From Dioscorea cayenensis subsp. rotundata (lineage: Eukaryota > Streptophyta > Magnoliopsida > Dioscoreales > Dioscoreaceae): a stretch of 64,000 nt of DNA. The notes under the pieces are model-generated. The model made no database searches. It had not been told where the DNA came from and saw only the letters and a list, made by a program, of their open reading frames with translations. How positions within the stretch are numbered: position 1 is the stretch's first letter; each line of letters starts with the position of its first letter. Where the stretch lies: assembly GCF_009730915.1 (NCBI RefSeq), contig NC_052472.1:1116001-1180000 (forward strand). The letters run 5' to 3'. A program made the position numbers and the translations under genes. Below are positions 57,754-64,000 of the stretch, piece after piece.

Positions 57754-58035
57754 ATGATCATTGGAAGGCAGATGGCAGAGCAACTTATCAGTAATATAGT
57801 TGGTCACTTGTTGGACTTCATTCAACAAACCCTAACCCTAATTCTTCACTTCTTGGGGAACACAGTAGCCTTGATCTTCACCAAAAACCTTAGTGAGTTG
57901 TTGCCAATAGTTCTCATTCTGATTTTCTTGTATTGTTGTTGTATTTGTTGCAGTTGGTGCTTTTGGGTTTCTAGAAAGATGATGAAGGCCCCTGGAAGGA
58001 ATGGCACAATATTCATTCCAAGGAGATCTTTTTGA
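57754..58035 (+). CDS. Cysteine-rich single-span membrane protein, copy 2 (C-terminus frameshifted)
   Basis: 93 residues from the ATG at 57754. MIIGRQMAEQLISNIVGHLL is followed by the shared segment DFIQQTLTLILHFLGN, the span LLPIVLILIFLY and one cysteine module CCCICCSWCFWVSRKMMKAP with the GRNGT-IPR motif. Relative to copy 1 it lacks about 20 residues before the span and two cysteine modules. After IPRR the frame moves: where copy 1 reads AGGAGTTTCTTTGAG, this copy reads AGGAGATCTTTTTGAG, one base longer, and a TGA stop follows. The remainder of the family tail (NPR.YFRN) is still visible in the other frame to about 58070. So the protein misses about 14 conserved terminal residues and may be on the way to a pseudogene. 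Confidence 0.75.
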   Translation: MIIGRQMAEQLISNIVGHLLDFIQQTLTLILHFLGNTVALIFTKNLSELLPIVLILIFLYCCCICCSWCFWVSRKMMKAPGRNGTIFIPRRSF

Positions 58036-58079
58036 GACCAACCCTAGAGGTTATTTTAGAAACCCTTAGGGGAAAAAAT

Positions 58080-58394
58080 AGTCCAACTTTGTCTTTTTGA
58101 GAAGTTGTGTGTTTGTTACTTGTTTGATATATATATATATATAGTTTTTTTCATGTATAATTTCATTGTCATATATATGTATGGATGATGTTTTTGTATG
58201 AGAGGGTTGTTGATGATGTCCTTATGATTTAATAAATTAAATATTTATGTTTATGTGTGCATTGCTATATGTGTTTGAGTTTATCAGAGTGCATGTTTTG
58301 ACATGTTCATTAGCATAGAGTTCGTTGGTTTGAAATCAAAAAATTAGTTTAAGTTGGAATACTGAGAGTTTTTATAAGAGATAGAATCGGTTAG

Positions 58395-58434
<40 letters not shown>

Positions 58435-59294
58435 TAAAATTTAAAATTATTTTACACAATTCAAATTTCTATCATTTTTTTAAATTCTCTATTTAGTTTG
58501 TTTTGAGATATGATCTTGTGAAAGGAAATGAAATTAATTAATAGTTATGCATTATCTTGTTTTGCATTAAAATTTTTATTTTTAAGTAATATATATTTAG
58601 AAATTAAAGAAATTGAAAAAATTGTAATTTTTATCTAGTTAAAAGTTATGTTTGACTCAAGCATTGATTTTTTTAAAAAATTATATATACAATTGATTTT
58701 TGTTATTCATATATAATAAATAATTTTATTTCTTAGAGGAATATATATGTATATATATACACAAACATATTTTTAAAGGAAAGTGAGGGTGTATGAGTAA
58801 TTTCAAAATTACACATTAATTAATTTCTAAAATTTATTCGTTGGAAAGTTAATTACTAGTCGATCGAATAGTATTGCTTTAGTAAAACTATTTAAACATT
58901 GATGCAACACCAAACATAAATTAATTTTTATTTAGATAGAATGTAACATTAGATTGGGATTAAAGTTAAAATAATATTCTTATTCTTTCACATTTGATAT
59001 TTCATTAAAAATAAATTGAGTGTTTAATGACTTATGTAATGAAAACTTTCATCCAAAAGAGAAATCTAAATACATTTTTTTTGGTATAAATAATAAATTA
59101 TAGGTTTTAAGAAAAATTATTTTAAACATATTAAAAAATATAAATACACTTCTCATTAAGATAAAGATGATATTTACCGTAAACCTTTCACTTGGTTAGC
59201 AAGTGTGCCACTTTTGTGACCGGCTAAGCGAGTATTGAAAGACTATCTTAGTTGTATCAGTGCGGACCTCATTTGACTTAGCTACTCACCTTGT

Positions 59295-59337
<43 letters not shown>

Positions 59338-59870
59338 AGAGAGAGAGAGGATGCGTCTTTTACGTACATCCTCAGATTTAAAATCTATACAAGTTGGTTA
59401 TCAGTTGTTGGATTGTAATCCAACAGTTGATACTCTTCAGCTAAATTGTAATACTGTGCTTATAAACAGAACCAATCAACTTGTTGATCTTTCTGCCTCT
59501 CTCTTTAATTTACATTGTACACTTCCTAATTTGCACTGTACCCAACTGCGGACTTTCTACATTTCGTCATATATATATATATATACCAAAATCTAACAAA
59601 TCTTTATCAATTGAATCAATCAATTTTTTTTAAAAAAAAATTGGGTAGTATATATGATCCAGTATAATCTCTGGTCATATTTAAAATTTTCTTAAATGAA
59701 TAAAAAAAATTATTATAAATTTACAAATTAACTATTTGTTTTTAATATAATTCAGTTATTTTTCTGGGTTCATATGCAAAACTCACCTAATAAAGATATT
59801 AAAAAAATACAATTTTGAACTTTTAGGGGGTATATATGAAAAACAACCTTCTAATAGAGTTCTATTTCCT
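58080..59870. other. Intergenic AT-rich region
   Basis: No gene seen. It has (TA)n tracts at about 58400-58430 and 59299-59332 and, at about 59340-59580, a MITE-like stretch (AGGATGCGTCTTTTACGTAC, TTGTAATCCAACAGTTGATA). A SINE-like stretch without clear ends is near 59180-59290. Confidence 0.45.
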
Positions 59871-59878
59871 GTCAGACT

Positions 59879-59965
59879 AGAACAAAGGGTTTGCGGGATT
59901 TATCTCCGCGCTCTTTTCATTGCTCTTTTTTGGGCGAAAAATCCGAAGAATTTCTTGCAATCCAG
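59879..59965 (+). promoter_or_regulatory. Probable 5'UTR exon of the RING gene
   Basis: Sequence GGGTTTGCGGGATTTATCTC to TTGCAATCCAG/GTTTGATCTC looks like a first non-coding exon with a GT donor. The next acceptor before the ATG may be TTTACAG at about 60369 or TTCTTAG near 60391. Confidence 0.5.
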
Positions 59966-60478
59966 GTTTGATCTCAATTCCTATCGATTATTGACTTGTT
60001 TGATCTCTAAAAGTTGTCTCCTTTTTCTTTTTTCAATTGCCTTTGATGCTCTATTTGCCATCCAAGACTCTAGAGAGGTTTTGATTTAATTTTGGTTTTT
60101 GTTGCTTTTTTTTTCGGATTTGATGTGGTTTTTGCATTTTTTTTATTGGTTCTTTTGTTTATTGGCGTGTAATTTGTGGAAAGATGGGTTTTTTCATATG
60201 AATTTGAGATCTTGTTATCTTTTTCCTTTTTGGATTTTGATTGGTATTTGAAAGTTTGAATTTTGACCTAATTTGGCTCAAAATTCAAGTTTTTAATGGG
60301 ATTCGGTATTGATTTTTTTAGGTTTAGAGTATGATGCTTTGGGTTATGGAAATCAGGGTGTCTTTACAGTGTTGCTGTTCTGAATTTTCTTAGGTTGAAC
60401 TAGTGAGTATTTGGTGTAGCCTTTCTCTCATTGAAGACAAAGGCATATACTTCTCACTAACATATAAAGGCTTGGAGC

Positions 60479-62977
60479 ATGGGGGCTTTGTTGTGTTGTT
60501 TCCGTGTACAGGAAGCACCCGAGCAGCGGGAATCACCTGTTCGTCGACGTATCTGCTCCCCTTTGAACAGCTTTGTTCAACCATTTAGACATGGGGTATG
60601 TATGTTTTGAATTCTGTGGTTATTTGCAGAGTTGTGTTAGTTTTTCTATTTTGATAATCAAGTGATATGGTAATTGTCTGTAAATAGACGATGAATAAAT
60701 TTCTCACTCTTGATTGGTTATTGCCATGATTTAGATAGTGGAAGATTGAATGTGTTGAAGGAGTAGATTGGCGGTGTTGCATGATTATTGATGATTAAAT
60801 GCATTATCATGTTATAGGATGTGCCATGTTAGTTTGATATTAGCTTGAAAAATCATAGATACAATGAGTAGTGGCCCCTTGAAAATCAGCTTCACACTTG
60901 TGCAATAAGAAGCTGAAGTTTAGCATTTTTGAACATCCAAAGACTTAAAATCAGTTTCACTCTTACGCTATCAAATTATCTTGATCATCTTTGTAGGCAG
61001 TAGCACTGCTCGTCATTTGTAGGACTTGGGTTTTTCCATCCTAAAAGTTTGATGAAATGCATCAAACCTTGTGCTTAATTATTTTGATTAGACTGTTTTG
61101 GTTAATGCATGAATAATGAAAGTTCATCATTCTGAAAAGTCGCTTGGTGATATTTGGAGCTATACAACTTGCTTTGAAACTGTGACCCTTTACTTCCATG
61201 CTTGCTTATAAATCTCTTTTAGCCTGAAAACATGTTTCATCTAGTTTTCATTTTTTGAGGTAAATTTTTGTACATTGTCTTGATAATTAGAATGATTGAT
61301 TCATCATCTGAAGTGGCTTTCTTTGATTACTCTGTTTGCAAACATAGAGGAAGTGGATGAACAGAGTAAGCACTGCCAAGAAAATTCTAATTGGTCTGAG
61401 CGTGCAATCCTCTTCTGAGACCTCGTGGTTTGATATTTTTTGTTTTTTTCCTCAGTGCATTCTCATATCATCCCTTTTGTACTTATTTTTCTTTTTCTCC
61501 TTTTGTTTACACTTATAGAATGGTATTCTTTGATTGTTTTTGGTTCCGCATGTCACTTATAGCAAACTCATTAATATTTTTCTTGACTTGGCTTTGCCAA
61601 TAAGCAGTAACATTCATTAGTTTTAAACTGTCTAATTCCAAAGATGAGTTGGAACAGATTATTTTTCCTTTAGAATGAAGTGTCTATGAAGTGATTCTTT
61701 CAAAATTGTACCATCATCTTACAGTACATTTCACTATTCCAAAGAGGAGACGTGCGTGTTGTGCCTTTACCTGCTGGGAGAGCAAGCCCTTCGGCTTTTA
61801 CCAGCAGAGATGCAGACTATTCTGCTATTGATTCATTCCATCCTCCTCCGAGACCACTGGCTTTTGATGATCCTCGATTCTCAGCACATCATGATGATGT
61901 ATCTCTCTCACAGCGTGACAAGTCTTCAAGCCAATCTCATGAGGATACTCGGTCACTGAGAGGTTGTTGCAATGAACCTTGTTCTGAAACAGGGAGAGAA
62001 GTCAAGACTGATGGATCTAAATGTGGAGTGAAATTATATTGTTCTGATTTACCACAAAAGCGTTCTCCAGAGAAAAAGATAAGTGGATCTGCATACTATT
62101 TTTGTCCGACTGAAGATGAAGATGTTTGTCCAACATGTCTTGAAGGTACACCATAATAAATTCTTTTTCATTCTTTATCTTAACAAGAGTCTTCTTTTTA
62201 TGAGAAATTTTAGTATTTAAAAAGTAGATATAATGACAGGGAGAAAAATGTGGAAGTGCAATTTTGATCATGAAATATAACTTTATGTTTACTTTAGTCC
62301 TTGAACTTAAAACATGTTCATGTTTGTCCTTTGACTTAGAAGAAGCTTAAACTATGAACCATGAGCTGTTTAAGTCCTTGAACTATTTTTTAATATTCAT
62401 GTTGGTCTCTCAACTCAAAACATGTTTGTGTAATCATGTTTGTCAGTTAACTAAGAAGATAGTTTTTGATCCTTGCACCAAGACGATGTTTTTCATTCCC
62501 AAAATAAACTTTTGGCTATAACTCAATACATCACAAAAGAAATTGTTTGCTGAATGACTTCTTGATACTTCTAAATTAGTGATACATGCCGAATCAAGCA
62601 AAAAATACAGAGATTGTGAACTGAATGATAAATGATAATTCTTAGTTTTTGAACTCAATTTTCATGTCATGCAAGGATTACATCAAATATTCAATCACAT
62701 GATCATCGATTTTGCAGAATATACTCTTGAAAACCCGAAGATAACACTGCAATGTTCCCATGATTACCATCTAAGTTGCATATATGAATGGATGGAGAGA
62801 AGTGAAGCTTGCCCAGTCTGCGGAAAGGTAATTAATTTTTCTCAACTATCACCATAATCAAACTTTTACCTTAATCTGTAAAACTCTGTTATCTGTTTTC
62901 TTTTACCATATTACTGTTATTAATCTGACATTCTTACCTACTAATTTTTTTAGATAATGATGTTCGTGGAAACGTAA
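60479..62977 (+). CDS. RING-H2 E3 ubiquitin-protein ligase, probably N-myristoylated
   Basis: Four coding exons: 60479-60595, 61725-62145, 62718-62827, 62954-62977, giving 223 residues with consistent phases. The start MGALLCCFRVQ has Gly2 and two Cys, a myristoylation/palmitoylation-type membrane anchor. Next comes YISLFQRGDVR, which matches the LFxRGE block of the At3g02290-like plant RING ligases, then a Ser-rich middle (SFHPPPRPLAFDDPR). The C-terminal RING reads EDEDVCPTCLEEYTLENPKI, QCSHDYHLSCIYEWMERSEA and CPVCGK, with C3H2C3 ligands all present. It should transfer ubiquitin from an E2 to unknown membrane-near targets. A non-coding leader exon probably ends at 59965 (CAATCCAG/GTTTG). 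The last exon codes only IMMFVET. Members of the family that I recall have longer N-termini with YRNC...CLRCF; here this part is different. Confidence 0.88.
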
Positions 62978-64000
62978 TGATCGATCTCAATCTCAGCATC
63001 GAAATGTTAATATTGTGAAGAATTCCAGACTGATATGTTGCTTGGTGTAAATCTTTCTTTTGACTTTGTACATAAGCTTCATTTTCAATGGTTCAGTGGT
63101 TATATTTATTTATTTATTTTTGGTGTGAGGAAAGTTAAATTGTTTATTTGATTCATAATTTGGTCAAATTCACTCTGTATATATAAATACAGTAACAAAA
63201 ATTTGGTGAAATTTGTAGTGTTTCTTGAGAATTTACTAATAGAGCTTCTACCATATGTTTGGTTACCCTGTTTCCTGTTTCCTTTTTTTAGTATTTTAAT
63301 TTTTTTTCATTTAATATTTCTTTTTTTATTTAGTTAATTATATTTATTCTTGGAATAAGCATGGTTTATATTTTTAATTTTTGAATTTTACTTTATTTTT
63401 AGCAAATGATTTGTTTTTGGACAGAAAATGAAAACAGAAAACAGGGAACAATGAAATTAAATTTGAACCCCCTACAAATTATTTTATATTAAAAATAATT
63501 GTATTTTAGATTTATGGTTAATTTTTAAGTATGATATTAAAATTATGGATGAAGGTGTACTTAATACTATAATTATTTTATTTAATGGACAGTATTTATT
63601 TATATTTTTTAAAACATATGGATTGAAAAAAAATTAGAAAGAATAATACAATGAAATTTTGATTTTTTTCCCCCTTTTTTTTAAAAAATTAACATTCTGA
63701 AACTCATTATTTGTAAAGTTTGAGTTAAAATTAGAAACAAACCCAACAACTTTTTTCTCAAGAAACAAATAAAAAATAATGCTAAATTAAACTTAAATTC
63801 AAGTATATTTTTGATGTCATATATATAAGCCCAAAAATTTATAATTATAAACTATAACCCTTAAAAAGAACATTAGTAACTTTTTCAATCAACAAATTTG
63901 AGTATTTAATTCCAAACAAAATTAAGAACCAGAAAGTTTCTCATGAAATAAAGAAAATAATTAACAAATATATTACTTAATCTATTTTTAAAACAAAATA
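62978..64000. other. AT-rich region downstream of the RING gene
   Basis: No gene seen. Left part should be the 3'UTR (to about 63100, with TTTATTTATTTATT). At about 63235-63470 GGTTACCCTGTTTCCTGTTT and its inverted form (AAAACAGGGAAC) face each other over 200 bp, like the ends of a MITE. Confidence 0.5.

Overview
The window is nuclear DNA of a flowering plant. It has large AT-rich intergenic spaces, GT-AG introns, plant-specific gene families (DUF1195, isoprenylated HMA proteins, MED32, nuclear-encoded plastid ClpP6, mTERF) and plant transposons including solo LTRs. Some genes are GC-rich and nearly intronless beside AT-rich multi-exon genes, which together with a Pi21-like HMA protein would fit a monocot, but the species cannot be fixed from sequence alone. 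One scaffold gap of exactly 1000 N lies at 52690-53689.

Layout. 1-2164 (-): 3' part of a PolI-type 5'-3' exonuclease gene running off the left edge. 4241-4829: hAT-like MITE. 5074-5901 (+): plastid/mitochondrial mTERF gene, followed by a probable 3'UTR intron filled with a 7-copy minisatellite. 8437-15074 (-): complete 18-exon coatomer gamma gene, whose reading frame is broken twice by single extra G residues. 15150-25979: a repeat-rich gap containing a short MITE and a nest of three elements: a Ty1/copia-like solo LTR that holds a Ty3/gypsy-like solo LTR and a long-TIR element. 25980-27080 (-): F-box-associated-domain protein without an F-box. 28220-29010: repeated promoter cassettes with paired G-boxes ahead of CLPP6 (29073-32777, +, 9 exons). 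33907-34338 (+): MED32, next to CLPP6 as in Arabidopsis. 38828-39483 (+): DUF1195 protein, followed by two minisatellite arrays. 42736-43275 (+): Ycf33/DUF751-like plastid membrane protein. 46265-47851 (+): Pi21-like isoprenylated HMA protein. 53900-58080 (+): small cluster of cysteine-rich, single-span membrane protein genes with repeated promoters, one internally amplified copy, one frameshifted copy and one remnant. 60479-62977 (+): MG-start RING-H2 ubiquitin ligase.

The genes do not form a pathway. Several are organellar (exonuclease, mTERF, ClpP6, Ycf33-like), others serve vesicle traffic, transcription, ubiquitination or metal/defence-related roles. The strongest points for a second look are the local amplification of the cysteine-rich genes with a 22-codon internal module, the 11-bp-spaced G-box pairs upstream of CLPP6, the nested solo LTRs with intact target duplications, the two homopolymer frameshifts in coatomer gamma, and the habit of minisatellites to sit just downstream of stop codons in this region. 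Exon boundaries were derived by hand from splice motifs, reading phase and recalled family sequences; no alignment was run.
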